64,000 nt of DNA from Roseomonas aeriglobus. GTDB lineage: Bacteria; Pseudomonadota; Alphaproteobacteria; Sphingomonadales; Sphingomonadaceae. The DNA is taken from NCBI GenBank assembly GCA_016937575.1, contig JAFHKN010000002.1, positions 744,001 through 808,000 of the forward strand, written 5' to 3'. Shown in pieces: positions 1-6,952 of this stretch. The notes beneath the pieces are model-generated. The model saw only the letters and a program-made list of their open reading frames with translations, was not told the DNA's origin and ran no database searches. How positions within the stretch are numbered: position 1 is the first letter of the stretch; the number at the start of each line of letters is the position of its first letter. Made by a program: the position numbers and the translations under genes.

Positions 1-7
1 CCAAATA

Positions 8-451
8 TCAAAAGCAGCAGGCCTGGACCAGGATTCCATCCTGCCCGTCCTTCAAAATGTAAGAGACACCGCCACCCCGGTAGTCCTCGACCTCACGCCT
101 CGGCAAAAACCAGCGGGATCGTCGGCAACAGTCATCGACTATTTGCCTGAATTCCTCAATTGTAACATGCGGCGGTCGTTTCGCGCAAGCGTGAATATGC
201 CACATGCCGCCGTAACTTCTTTCAAGTACGGTAATATTGGGGATGATGCGCTTTCTGCGACGAAGTTTGCGCTTACCATATAGGCGACGATTTACCTCAT
301 TCCAAAAGCCTTTCATGGCCCTTTCGTAGGCTAAATACGAACCAGGAATGAAGCTAGACATGTCGTTCTGGATGCCTTGCCTGACAGTCAAAACAATCCA
401 GGTATTTGGATTAACTTTTTTTTCTAGTTCTTCGATATGTTTAGTTTTCAT
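8..451 (-). CDS. Small HUH-like replication/relaxase-type protein (tentative)
   Basis: Encodes 147 residues from an ATG at 451; a TTG one codon earlier is also open. The protein has a basic stretch near residues 60-68 (KRKLRRRKR), then W-H-I-H near residues 84-87, a His-x-His pattern like the metal-binding motif of HUH single-strand endonucleases. A late S-Y-I-L-K resembles the Y-I-x-K tail of short phage or plasmid rolling-circle-type proteins in alphaproteobacteria. If correct it would nick or bind single-stranded DNA. It is shorter than most Rep proteins, and AT-richer than the backbone, which fits transfer. No ori or partner gene is visible. The function is inferred from two short motifs only. 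Confidence 0.45.
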   Translation of the reverse strand: MKTKHIEELEKKVNPNTWIVLTVRQGIQNDMSSFIPGSYLAYERAMKGFWNEVNRRLYGKRKLRRRKRIIPNITVLERSYGGMWHIHACAKRPPHVTIEEFRQIVDDCCRRSRWFLPRREVEDYRGGGVSYILKDGQDGILVQACCF

Positions 452-675
452 CAAATAATCATTTTTACATATACCGCTTGTTAGTCTTATTATCTTTTTC
501 TGCGACGCGGCGAAAGTCGTAATACGTAAGCGAGACGTGGCCGTCCAGGCTATTTATTTTACGCTGCCCGCCTGGCGTATGGTGACGCTATCTTGTATAC
601 GGACAACCGCCGCGAATGTTTTGACGAACGCCTGTGGTCGGCTCGTGTTCGGCTTTGGAAAGGACATGCGACTAA

Positions 676-1214
676 ATGGCGAACCTCAACCATATTGATC
701 GCGCAACCGAACTAACCGTCGCCTGGTTGTCCAATCCTTCGACACGGGCTGGGATGGAAGACGTGAAGGCATTCCTTTCGTCGATGAACAGGGCGGTTGC
801 AGATTTGTCGGTGCCATCGGCGCCAGCCGTCGAGGAAACCGAAAAGGCCTATGAACCGGCGGTGTCGGTGCGCAAGTCGCTAGCCAACGCGAATTTCATC
901 GTCAGCATGATCGATGGGAAAACTACAGGACACTGAAGCGGCATCTGACGGCAAATGGCCTAACCCCTGCCGAGTATCGTCGGCGGTATGGCCTGAAGGC
1001 TGATTACCCGATGACAGCCCCCAGCTACTCCGACGCCCGCAAGGCGATGGCGAAGAAAATTGGCCTTGGGCGTAAGCCGGGTCAGTCACCGAAGAAGGCT
1101 GATGCCGGCGATAACGGTGCGGTCGGCAAAGCTAGCAGAAAGTCCGGTTCGACTAAGTCGGTTGCAGCCGCAAGGGCGGCAGCAAAGGCTCATTTGGGTG
1201 GTGCTAGTGAATAG
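676..1214 (+). pseudogene. mucR: MucR/Ros-family transcriptional regulator, frameshifted
   Basis: The first frame (676-936) gives the MucR N-terminal half, including LTVAWLSNP and YEPAVSVRKSL, and runs to MIDGK before a premature stop. The second frame resumes without a gap at Y-R-T-L-K-R-H-L and continues through GLTPAEYRRRYGL, DYPMTAPSYS and AKKIGLGRKPGQ. These are the conserved zinc-finger-like and C-terminal parts of MucR. Adding one A to the run at 919-922 restores a single protein of about 178 residues ending in an Ala/Lys-rich tail. MucR proteins are H-NS-like AT-rich DNA binders that repress exopolysaccharide, motility and horizontally acquired genes. The frameshift could be real or a homopolymer sequencing error; everything else is intact. 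Confidence 0.85.
919..922 (+). other. Frameshift point in mucR (A run one base short)
   Basis: The run has four A residues. Reading GAT GGG AAA, then a restored AAC, then TAC AGG ACA CTG fuses the two mucR frames perfectly, so a single missing A is the simplest explanation. Confidence 0.75.
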
Positions 1215-1405
1215 GTCGTTTTAAGGCCCGTACAGCGTGCTTGAAGTGAAAGTGGGGCAACACCTACCAGAACGTCCAAATCGCGCTGTACGAGGCTGTC
1301 AAAGGCTAGAATCGCCATGTCAGATTGCAAGGGGCTGATTCTGTAAGCCGGACTGGCAGAAAACGCCCCAATTGCAGACATGCGGCCGACTAGCGATAAG
1401 GAAGC

Positions 1406-1825
1406 ATGGACGTCTATGTCGAAGCGGCAACCGCCTTGTTCTCCCGTTTGGCTAAACAGCATGCGCTCAGCTACGAGGTAAACATCGATAGCCCGTTCGA
1501 AGCGCTGTGGACGTTCCCCAACCAAAGAAACCTCTTAATGCCCGTCACGCTCGGATCGCGGAGTGACGAATTGAGTTTCGGTGTGGCCGACTTCTGGTCG
1601 GATTTATTCCCCTTCGAAGAAGCGGCCCCTCTCCTTGAGCGGATTTTTGAGGCATGGATGAGGGGTGATGCGCGGGTCGTAAAAGTGCCCTTGGGGGGCC
1701 GAGCCCTTCAACTTCGAGATGGCGATAAATGGGTAACAACCTACCGCGCCAATTGCCTCCTTCCGGTTCCACGTAACCCCAAGCAAGTCATTGCAAACCT
1801 CGCGGTCCCAGCGGCCTCTGGATGA
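1406..1825 (+). CDS. Hypothetical protein
   Basis: Encodes 139 residues from an ATG at 1406 with a purine-rich GATAAGGAAG just upstream as a plausible ribosome binding site. The sequence is mixed alpha/beta with no signal peptide or membrane segment. An acidic, aromatic middle (FWSDLFPFEEA near residues 62-72) follows a WTFPNQRNLLMPVTLGS stretch. I do not recognise the family. It sits alone between the broken mucR and the convergent SRAP gene, in the left accessory region. Codon use is less GC-biased than the backbone. It is more likely real than the opposite-strand frames, which lack a start context, but its role is unknown. Confidence 0.55.
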   Translation: MDVYVEAATALFSRLAKQHALSYEVNIDSPFEALWTFPNQRNLLMPVTLGSRSDELSFGVADFWSDLFPFEEAAPLLERIFEAWMRGDARVVKVPLGGRALQLRDGDKWVTTYRANCLLPVPRNPKQVIANLAVPAASG

Positions 1826-1848
1826 CGTCTTCCGCCCAATGGCGGACA

Positions 1849-2457
1849 TTACCCCTCGACGCGCAGAAGCTGACTGGGGAAGGCGGTCGCCAACGATAGC
1901 GCTTCCTCGACCGGAGCGCTCAGCCATCGGTCAAAATCCTCATCATGCAAAATGACGGGGATCGCCTTCGGATGGATCGCGCCAACCACATGCCCTTCAG
2001 CGGCGCCGGGTTCATCACCATAGCCGGTCGTCAGGAACGCAAATATGTCGCCGGCTTCGCTTGGTCGCCAAACCCCTGCGAACGTACCAATTGGTCGCGA
2101 CGGAATCGAGAACCAGTAGGGTCGCTTCTTGCCCGTCGTCGGGTCTGGTTCGACGCTCCACTCTTGAAAGCTTGTAAACGGTACAAGGCATCGCCGTTCC
2201 GGGTTCGCCAATGCCGACCGCCAGAAGGGGGACGCGTAGTTGCGCACGTTCTGAACTGTAACCTTAGGATTGCGGGGATTGGGCCAACCCCATCGCATTT
2301 CTCTAAGCGCCCGCTGACCGTTCGTTGCGGTAACCACCGCGCCAGGCTTCGCTGGCGATACATAATCCTTGTCTGCGTCCGCTCCCCATCGATCGTCCGC
2401 ACCGTAATAGGCGGCGATTTCAGATCGAGCGGTTTGAAGGCGGTACAGGTTGCACAT
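1849..2457 (-). CDS. SRAP (HMCES/YedK) family abasic-site protein
   Basis: Encodes 202 residues beginning Met-Cys-Asn. In this family the Met is removed and Cys2 becomes the nucleophile that forms a covalent thiazolidine crosslink to abasic sites in single-stranded DNA, protecting them during replication. The expected landmarks are present: Cys2; NVRNYASPFW near residues 70-79, in place of the usual N-A-R-x-E; PFTSFQEW with the conserved Glu near residues 93-100; and IHPKAIPVIL with the conserved His near residues 167-176. The length is normal for the family. The N-A-R-x-E variation makes this a somewhat divergent member. It lies just downstream of an SNase-like gene on the same strand (9 bp gap), so the two may be cotranscribed. 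Such genes are common passengers on plasmids and integrative elements. Confidence 0.85.
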   Translation of the reverse strand: MCNLYRLQTARSEIAAYYGADDRWGADADKDYVSPAKPGAVVTATNGQRALREMRWGWPNPRNPKVTVQNVRNYASPFWRSALANPERRCLVPFTSFQEWSVEPDPTTGKKRPYWFSIPSRPIGTFAGVWRPSEAGDIFAFLTTGYGDEPGAAEGHVVGAIHPKAIPVILHDEDFDRWLSAPVEEALSLATAFPSQLLRVEG

Positions 2458-2466
2458 GGTCCGTTC

Positions 2467-2880
2467 CTAACACCGATGCCCCTGCCAGTATCGATCCCAG
2501 CGGATCACAAGCCCTTTGGCAAGCATAGCGCAGGATAGGTCGCCTACTCGTTCAGATCGACACCATGCAGCGGTTCTAGCGCCCTTGCCGTTCCCTAGCG
2601 ATACGCAACGTAATGGCCGATCGCGAACGATGACATGCCCGGTGCGGGTCGTTCCCTTTGCGCCTCCCAACAGCGATACCAAGCCATTCCTCGCGTCGAT
2701 GCCGGATGCCTTTGGGCAGGGATGACCTCGGCGGCAAGAATTGTCGATTTCCCGTGCAGCTATGCCCGCCAGCCGAACACGCGGCCCTTCGGCACACCAG
2801 ATAGGGCCATCACCATCCCAAACATGCGTAGGCGTACAAGTGAAGGCTAAACCAACGGCTACAACATCAGCGAAACTCAT
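2467..2880 (-). CDS. Thermonuclease (SNase)-like protein
   Basis: Encodes 137 residues. After a short hydrophobic N terminus (residues 3-15, a possible weak signal peptide) comes VWDGDGPIWC and then VRLAGIAAREID. These correspond to the D-G-D-T and V-R-L-x-G-I-D-A-P-E core of staphylococcal-nuclease-type folds. A Cys-rich CRRGHPCP follows, as in many sphingomonad members. In catalytic SNases a conserved Arg-Glu-Arg set cuts the phosphodiester. Here Arg and Glu (AREID) are present, but activity is uncertain because the D-x-P of the canonical loop is altered. It is the upstream gene of a likely two-gene unit with the SRAP gene. It may be a secreted nuclease or a regulatory SNase-fold protein. 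Confidence 0.7.
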   Translation of the reverse strand: MSFADVVAVGLAFTCTPTHVWDGDGPIWCAEGPRVRLAGIAAREIDNSCRRGHPCPKASGIDARNGLVSLLGGAKGTTRTGHVIVRDRPLRCVSLGNGKGARTAAWCRSERVGDLSCAMLAKGLVIRWDRYWQGHRC

Positions 2881-3002
2881 CCCGCATATCTACAGCGTGA
2901 GCAGATAAATTCGTTGATTTAATTGGTCATCGCGTAGCGGGTCGGTGCCTACGGTACCGACGCTAAGCGCGGCGTCAGTGCGTCCGGCATTAGGGATTTC
3001 GT

Positions 3003-3392
3003 TTGACGATTTCGCAGCAGTGCAAGTTGCACGTTGCTGCCATGTGGCACCCGAATAATCGTCATGCGAAGGCTATTTATAAACGCAGCGGGTACCAGAA
3101 CGGTCGCCGTCGGGCAGCTGCGAACTCCCCGCCGTCCTTCGGCTTTCAGTTGGTAACCGCCTCTATAGGGGCAGCCGTAATCGTGTTTCTGGCCACACCT
3201 TCAATAAACATCATTTGGCGAAACGCGGTTAGTACGCCTGATCAGATCACCGTTCGCGAACGGGGCGTGTATTATGCTCGATGCGCCGATGTTCGTGCAG
3301 CGGGTGTAGCACCGATTTACAGGGGCCAGCCCGGTTACCGCGAAGGCTTGGACCGCGACAGCGACGGCATAGCGTGCGAGCCTTACCGCTGA
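3003..3392 (+). CDS. Excalibur calcium-binding domain protein
   Basis: Encodes 129 residues if the TTG at 3003 is used; an ATG at 3042 gives a shorter form. One membrane segment (about residues 49-69, LVTASIGAAVIVFLA) suggests a type II anchor with the C terminus outside. The last 45 residues form an excalibur domain: YYARCADVRAAG, then YREGLDRDSDGIACEPYR, with the D-x-D-x-D-G calcium-binding core and the two characteristic Cys residues. Excalibur domains are often attached to secreted nucleases such as the thermonuclease family, and an SNase-like gene lies nearby on the opposite strand. That is a suggestive neighbour rather than proof of joint function. The start is uncertain. Confidence 0.7.
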   Translation: MTISQQCKLHVAAMWHPNNRHAKAIYKRSGYQNGRRRAAANSPPSFGFQLVTASIGAAVIVFLATPSINIIWRNAVSTPDQITVRERGVYYARCADVRAAGVAPIYRGQPGYREGLDRDSDGIACEPYR

Positions 3393-3454
3393 GCGACGTT
3401 CCGTTCGCCGCAACCAACTAGCGAATCATGTTCCGCATATGTTCTATAGCGGAA

Positions 3455-3646
3455 ATGGAAACGCTAACCCCCGATCCGCTCGCCAACGCACTTCTCCACG
3501 CCCCTGCATGGCAAAGGCTCGGCATAGTCGTCGCTGATCCCCGGTTGAGGGAAAAAGCGGCAAAAGCGCTGGCGGTATCCGTCATCGACGAACTCAACCG
3601 CGACCAGCCGTACCATGATCCCCGGCAGCTAAGCCTTTCGCTTTGA
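3455..3646 (+). CDS. Small hypothetical protein with C-terminal clamp-binding-like motif
   Basis: Encodes 63 residues from METLTPDPLANAL; an upstream ATG at 3428 would add nine. I chose the later start because conservation-like character begins at LTPD. The body is predicted helical (APAWQRLGIVVADPRLREKAAKALAVSVIDEL). The last six residues are QLSLSL, which matches the Q-L-x-L-x-L hexapeptide by which Hda and some polymerases dock on the DNA polymerase beta clamp. It stops 4 bp before the next start, so the two genes are probably cotranscribed. The family is not firmly recognised, though short sphingomonad proteins of this style (DUF6771-like) exist. The role is unknown. Confidence 0.55.
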   Translation: METLTPDPLANALLHAPAWQRLGIVVADPRLREKAAKALAVSVIDELNRDQPYHDPRQLSLSL

Positions 3647-3649
3647 AAA

Positions 3650-3955
3650 ATGTCGGCGGCAAACACGCGGCTCGACACACTAGGCGACGTTAGCAGCCAC
3701 GGCGGCAATCTTCGAGTGACGTGCCGGTGCGGTCATCGTGGCGTAATCGACGCCAGCCTGACGAATAGGTGGTTCCTCTGCCATTGCTGGGGCACGCAGC
3801 TTCGCGGTGGGCAGGTCGCCGCCCATCTTCGCTGTAGCAAGTGTAATGGGCGTCCTATCGAACTTCGCCCGACCTTCGAACCGGTGAACGCACCGAACCG
3901 GTTTCCCCGTGATGAAGCCGGATGGAAACGGCTGGTTCGGCGATTGAGGGACTAA
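3650..3955 (+). CDS. Small putative zinc-binding protein
   Basis: Encodes 101 residues beginning 4 bp after the preceding small gene. It contains C-R-C-G-H-R near residues 25-30, then F-L-C-H-C-W near 42-47 and C-S-K-C near 62-65. These paired Cys/His positions could form one or two zinc ribbons. The C terminus is basic (RDEAGWKRLVRRLRD). Proteins of this pattern are common, unnamed members of sphingomonad accessory DNA. A nucleic-acid or protein-binding role is inferred from the zinc-ribbon pattern only. The IS3-family element begins 82 bp downstream. Confidence 0.55.
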   Translation: MSAANTRLDTLGDVSSHGGNLRVTCRCGHRGVIDASLTNRWFLCHCWGTQLRGGQVAAHLRCSKCNGRPIELRPTFEPVNAPNRFPRDEAGWKRLVRRLRD

Positions 3956-4033
3956 TCGGCGTTCACCGTCATCGGTTGTGAGGATGCGTAAGAATGGCGT
4001 TCCTGACCGATCCCATCGGAATGATTAGGGTCG

Positions 4034-4037
4034 ATAT
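4034..4037. repeat. Target-site duplication of the IS3-family element (left copy)
   Basis: ATAT directly precedes the left end and is repeated at 6900-6903 directly after the right end. A 4-bp duplication fits the IS407-type branch of the IS3 family. Confidence 0.7.
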
Positions 4038-4050
4038 TGACCTGCTCCCC
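4038..4050 (+). repeat. IS3-family left terminal inverted repeat
   Basis: TGACCTGCTCCCC begins with the TG typical of IS3 ends and is the exact reverse complement of 6887-6899. Confidence 0.85.
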
Positions 4051-4096
4051 GGAAATCATGCCATTGATAAGTTAGCTCGTCAGATGGAGACGAGTG

Positions 4097-4360
4097 ATGC
4101 GGCGAGGCCGATTTACCGAGGATCAGATCATTGGCGTGCTGCGCGAGCATGAGGCTGGCGTGAAGACCGCCGAGCTATGCCGGAAGCACGGGATCAGCGA
4201 CGCGACGTTCTACAACTGGAAGGCGAAGTATGGCGGTATGACCGTGTCAGAGGCGGCGCGGTTGCGGACGCTGGAAGACGAGAACCGCCGGCTGAAGAAG
4301 CTGCTGGCGGAGTCGATGCTGGACGTGTCGGCGTTGAAGGATCTGCTGGGAAAAAACTGA
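4097..4360 (+). CDS. IS3-family transposase orfA
   Basis: Encodes 87 residues from an ATG at 4097; a GTG one codon earlier is also possible. The N-terminal helix-turn-helix begins RRGRFTEDQIIGVL and includes KTAELCRKHGISDATFYNWKAK, the standard Tnp_1/HTH_8 signature that binds the terminal repeats. A C-terminal leucine-zipper-like segment (LEDENRRLKKLLAE, about residues 59-72) would support dimerisation. The gene ends in an A-rich run where ribosomes can slip -1 into orfB to make the OrfAB transposase. OrfA alone usually acts as a repressor or accessory protein. It is intact here even though orfB is split. Confidence 0.93.
   Translation: MRRGRFTEDQIIGVLREHEAGVKTAELCRKHGISDATFYNWKAKYGGMTVSEAARLRTLEDENRRLKKLLAESMLDVSALKDLLGKN
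4351..4357 (+). promoter_or_regulatory. Programmed -1 frameshift site (orfA to orfB)
   Basis: AAAAAAC at the end of orfA is a classic slippery heptamer. Slipping back one base joins the orfA frame, which stops immediately after, to the orfB frame. This is the normal way IS3 elements make the fused transposase. Confidence 0.75.
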
Positions 4361-4905
4361 CCCGGTCTGTGGATCGCTACGCTGCGGTGGAGAAGCTGAT
4401 GGCCGACCACGGCTTCTCCGAGCGTCGCGCCTGCAGGCTGATCGGGGTCAACCGGTCGGCGTGGCAATATGAGCCGCTTCGCGGAAGGGACGATGCTGTC
4501 CGCGCGCGGATGCGCGAGATCGCCAACGAGCGTCGTCGGTTCGGCTATCGCCGGCTGGCGATCCTGCTCAGGCGGGAGGGCAAGGGCATGAACCTGAAGA
4601 AGGTGTACCGGCTATACCGCGAGGAGCGGCTGACGGTGCGCAAGCGTGGCGGTCGCAAGCGAGCGCTGGGAACGCGGGCGCCGATGGCGATCCCGCAGGA
4701 ACCCAACCACCGCTGGTCGCTCGACTTCGTGTCGGATGCATTGGCCTGCGGCCGGCGGTTCCGTATGCTGAACGTCATCGACGACTACAGCCGGGAGTGC
4801 CTGGCGTGCATTGTCGATACCTCGTTATCAGGCCGGCGCGTCGTCCGCGAGCTCGCCGCCATCGCCGAACGTCGCGGGCTGCCGTGCATGGTGGTCAGCG
4901 ACAAC
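4352..4905 (+). pseudogene. IS3-family transposase orfB, 5' fragment
   Basis: The frame carries the HTH_21 region (DHGFSERRACRLIGVNRS, FGYRRLAILLRREG) and the first part of the DDE/rve integrase core. The first catalytic Asp is in WSLDFVSDAL, and the second in VVSDN at the very end of the fragment. The next codon should be Gly of the G-T-E-L sequence, but the IS1111-type element begins there. Translation then runs 27 codons into the guest before stopping at 4986. The remaining catalytic part, including the DDE Glu, lies at 6571-6882 in the same phase. Confidence 0.92.
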
Positions 4906-5144
4906 GTCCTATGTCGGGAAGCAGCGGCGGGTTTTGGCCAGCAGATATCCATGCGCCGACAACCGTCGGCGCGGCATGCAATCTGAGCCAGATGGCTCCC
5001 ACCGTCAACGGGATCGCTCCCTGCCATAGCAAACACAGGATCCAGCAGCGCCGAGGCGGCCGTGGTCCTCACCATCCTTAAAACGAGATACGCACCCAGG
5101 TGGAAGGCCCGAACATTATCTACAGGGTCGCTCGACGAGCGCCC
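4906..5144 (-). ncRNA. Possible bridge RNA region of the IS1111-type element
   Basis: This is non-coding DNA downstream of the transposase. It contains a hairpin at 4955-4970 (six-pair stem, four-base loop). In IS110-family elements a structured RNA from the non-coding end pairs with target and donor DNA. At 5006-5016 the sequence CAACGGGATCG matches 10 of 11 bases of the restored target CAACGGGACCG across the insertion point. A seven-base CGACAAC at 4957-4963 matches the left target half. The orientation of the first match fits a left-target guide; the second does not fit a simple right-target guide. RNA expression and fold are inferred. Confidence 0.35.
4916..4922 (+). repeat. IS1111-type subterminal inverted repeat (one copy; partner 6554-6560)
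   Basis: GGGAAGC sits 10 bases inside the element end at 4906. Its reverse complement GCTTCCC lies 10 bases inside the other end. Partial similarity continues inward on both sides (AGCGG versus GCTGG). Confidence 0.75.
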
Positions 5145-6416
5145 TCACGGCACTTGCAGAGAGGGGTCCTTCCACCTGGCATCCGACCGTTCGAGGAACG
5201 GCCGGTACTCTGTCCCCGTCTTGATGACGGCGTGAGCCACGCGCGCCATCTTGGCGGTGAGCGCCGTCATCGCCTTGCGGCGACGGTCGGCATCGTCCGC
5301 GTGCCCGGCGACATATCGTCCGAGCTTGTCGCGGAAGCTGTTGTCGCGCTGACGCGCGGCGACCTGGGCAGCCATCCAGAAGGTCCGGCGCAGGCGCGCA
5401 TTGCCGTACTTGGACAGCTTCGTGCGGCCACGGAACGTGCCTGACTGACACGTTGCGAGATCGAGACCGCAGAACTTCAGGAACTGACGATGATGGTTGA
5501 AGCGCCGCAGATCACCGGCCTCGGCCAGGATGGTCAGCGCGTTGATCGGACCGATGCCCGGAATGTTGCGCAGCAGCTGGTAGTCGACGTCATCGGCGAG
5601 CCGCGCATGGGCCAGCCGCTCGATCTCGTCTCGCTGGTGGATGAGGCTGCGGCCCTGCGCGATGACCATGCGGAACATGGTGATGGCGGCTGAGTTCTCC
5701 GGCACCGGCAGTGCCGTCGAGGCGGACGCCGTCTCGTAGATGTCGTTGATGAGGCGTGCCTTGGAGACCTTGCGGCCGATGAGCGGCCATGCCGCGGCCG
5801 AGAACGCCTCGCGGTCCAGCGCCGTGATGGTGGCCGGCGTCGGAAACCGCTCGATGAGCGCCAGGAACCAGTCGGACCGGCTGTTGCCTGCGAAGCGGGC
5901 GATCTCGGGGAAGTACAGCGGCAGGTAGTGGGTCAGGATCCGATGCCAGGTCTGCGTCTTCATCCTTGAGATCGTCTCGTGAGTCTTCGAGAGCTCCTGC
6001 AGGTCGTTGATTCCGGCCACCAGCGGGTCGACGTAGCGCTGCGTCGCACCGATCCGCAGCATGTGCAGGATGACCTGCGCGTCCTTGGAGTCGTTCTTGT
6101 CCCAGCCGTTGTGCAGCGCCTCGCGCGTTCTGGCGAGCGCGACCGACGAGATGAGGCGCAGCTCGAACCCTGCCGTCAGCAGCCGGTGCGCCAGCGTACG
6201 ATGGTAATTACCCGTCGCCTCGAACCCGACGATGATAGGGCGCCCGATAGCAGCGAGTTGCTCGGCAAAGCCGTCATAGTCCTGCCTGGTCGCCATGACG
6301 GTCATCCGCCGGCGCCGGCCGCCTTCCGGTCGCTCGATGAGAACCTCCTGTCGGCTCTTGGACATGTCGATGGCTACCAGCACGGCGCCGGCAGGCGTAG
6401 AGGTGAGCTTGGTCAT
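5145..6416 (-). CDS. IS110-family (IS1111-type) transposase
   Basis: Encodes 423 residues from ATG (MTKLTSTPAG); the open frame extends 21 codons further upstream without a better start. The N-terminal DEDD/RuvC-like domain shows AIDMSK (first Asp, about residue 15), VGFEATGNYH (Glu) and NGWDKNDSKDAQV (Asp pair). The C-terminal Tnp_20 domain has NIPGIGPINALTIL near residues 285-300 and the conserved Ser in CQSGTFRGRTKLSKYGN, the serine recombinase-like nucleophile region. This enzyme works with an element-encoded RNA to choose sites and recombine without terminal repeats. It looks intact, so the element may still be active. Confidence 0.95.
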   Translation of the reverse strand: MTKLTSTPAGAVLVAIDMSKSRQEVLIERPEGGRRRRMTVMATRQDYDGFAEQLAAIGRPIIVGFEATGNYHRTLAHRLLTAGFELRLISSVALARTREALHNGWDKNDSKDAQVILHMLRIGATQRYVDPLVAGINDLQELSKTHETISRMKTQTWHRILTHYLPLYFPEIARFAGNSRSDWFLALIERFPTPATITALDREAFSAAAWPLIGRKVSKARLINDIYETASASTALPVPENSAAITMFRMVIAQGRSLIHQRDEIERLAHARLADDVDYQLLRNIPGIGPINALTILAEAGDLRRFNHHRQFLKFCGLDLATCQSGTFRGRTKLSKYGNARLRRTFWMAAQVAARQRDNSFRDKLGRYVAGHADDADRRRKAMTALTAKMARVAHAVIKTGTEYRPFLERSDARWKDPSLQVP

Positions 6417-6485
6417 GGTCGGTCGGCCTCCAAAGTGTTGTCTCGACAACCTCACTTTAGATACCTGCTGACCGGCCATGGCTTG

Positions 6486-6531
6486 CCCTGATGAAGTCTG
6501 CGGCCGCTACGCGGCCTTGTCTTCATCAGGG
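6486..6531. other. Stem-loop in the upstream non-coding end of the IS1111-type element
   Basis: CCCTGATGAAG (6486-6496) pairs with CTTCATCAGGG (6521-6531), an 11-bp perfect stem. An inner six-bp stem GGCCGC/GCGGCC has a three-base loop. It lies 70 bp upstream of the transposase start. It could terminate incoming transcription, hide the transposase ribosome binding site, or be a transposase-binding structure. Confidence 0.7.
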
Positions 6532-6570
6532 CCATAGCGGCTCCCGAACCAGCGCTTCCCAATGTGCTAC

Positions 6571-6882
6571 GGGACCGAGCTGACCAGTCACGCCGTCCTT
6601 GCCTGGTGCCAGGACACCGGGGTCGAGTGGCATTACATCGCGCCCGGCAAGCCGCAGCAGAACGGCTTTGTAGAGTCGTTCAATGGTCGCTTGCGCGACG
6701 AGTGCCTGAACGAGCACTTGTTCCCCTCGCTGGCTGCGGCGAGGCGGATCATCGCGGCATGGCGGGCGGACTACAACACCGTGCGTCCGCACAGCAGTCT
6801 TGGCGGGTTGGCACCCGCCGAGTTCACCAACCGCCCCCGCCAAGGGCATAAGGAAAACGAAGCTAACTTATCAGCGGCCTGA
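6571..6882 (+). pseudogene. IS3-family transposase orfB, 3' fragment
   Basis: Starts directly at the codon that should follow VVSDN, giving [12 protein letters not shown], then [21 protein letters not shown] with the catalytic Glu of the DDE triad. It continues to the family-typical C terminus ([15 protein letters not shown]). It is in phase with the 5' fragment because the inserted element is a multiple of three bases (1665). The separation is the only visible defect. Confidence 0.92.
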
Positions 6883-6886
6883 AAAT

Positions 6887-6899
6887 GGGGAGCAGGTCA
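6887..6899 (-). repeat. IS3-family right terminal inverted repeat
   Basis: Exact reverse complement of the left 13-bp end. It is followed by the right target duplication ATAT at 6900-6903. Confidence 0.85.
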
Positions 6900-6952
6900 A
6901 TATGCACGAATGCTTACCGACTGGCGCGCGTTTATAAGGGATTTCTCCTGAA

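Larger units (their letters stand above)
4906..6570 (-). mobile_element. IS110-family element, IS1111-type subgroup
   Basis: The transposase is on the minus strand. The boundaries follow from exact restoration of the host orfB when 4906-6570 is removed, with an AC dinucleotide at both junctions (4904-4905 and 6569-6570). There are no terminal repeats or long duplication, as expected. GGGAAGC at 4916-4922 and its inverted copy at 6554-6560 both sit exactly 10 bases inside the ends. These are the subterminal inverted repeats that define the IS1111 subgroup. The longer non-coding segment (239 bp) is downstream of the transposase, where IS1111-type elements encode their bridge RNA. Total length is 1665 bp. 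Confidence 0.88.
4038..6899 (+). mobile_element. IS3-family (IS407-like) insertion sequence, interrupted by an IS1111-type element
   Basis: The ends are imperfect inverted repeats. TGACCTGCTCCCC (4038-4050) mirrors the 13 bases at 6887-6899, and after a variable stretch TGATAAGTTAGCT (from 4063) is mirrored near 6861-6875. Flanking ATAT copies mark the target duplication. The element carries orfA, a slippery A6C for -1 frameshifting, and orfB. Removing the inner element (4906-6570) leaves about 1.2 kb, the normal size for this group, with an open orfB. As it stands the element cannot make full transposase, but excision of the guest would restore it. Confidence 0.9.

Noticed and set aside
4955..4970. 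Hairpin in the IS1111-type element as a right-target guide loop
   Set aside because: Contains a seven-base target match, but in the sense orientation not expected for that guide; kept only as weak supporting detail.
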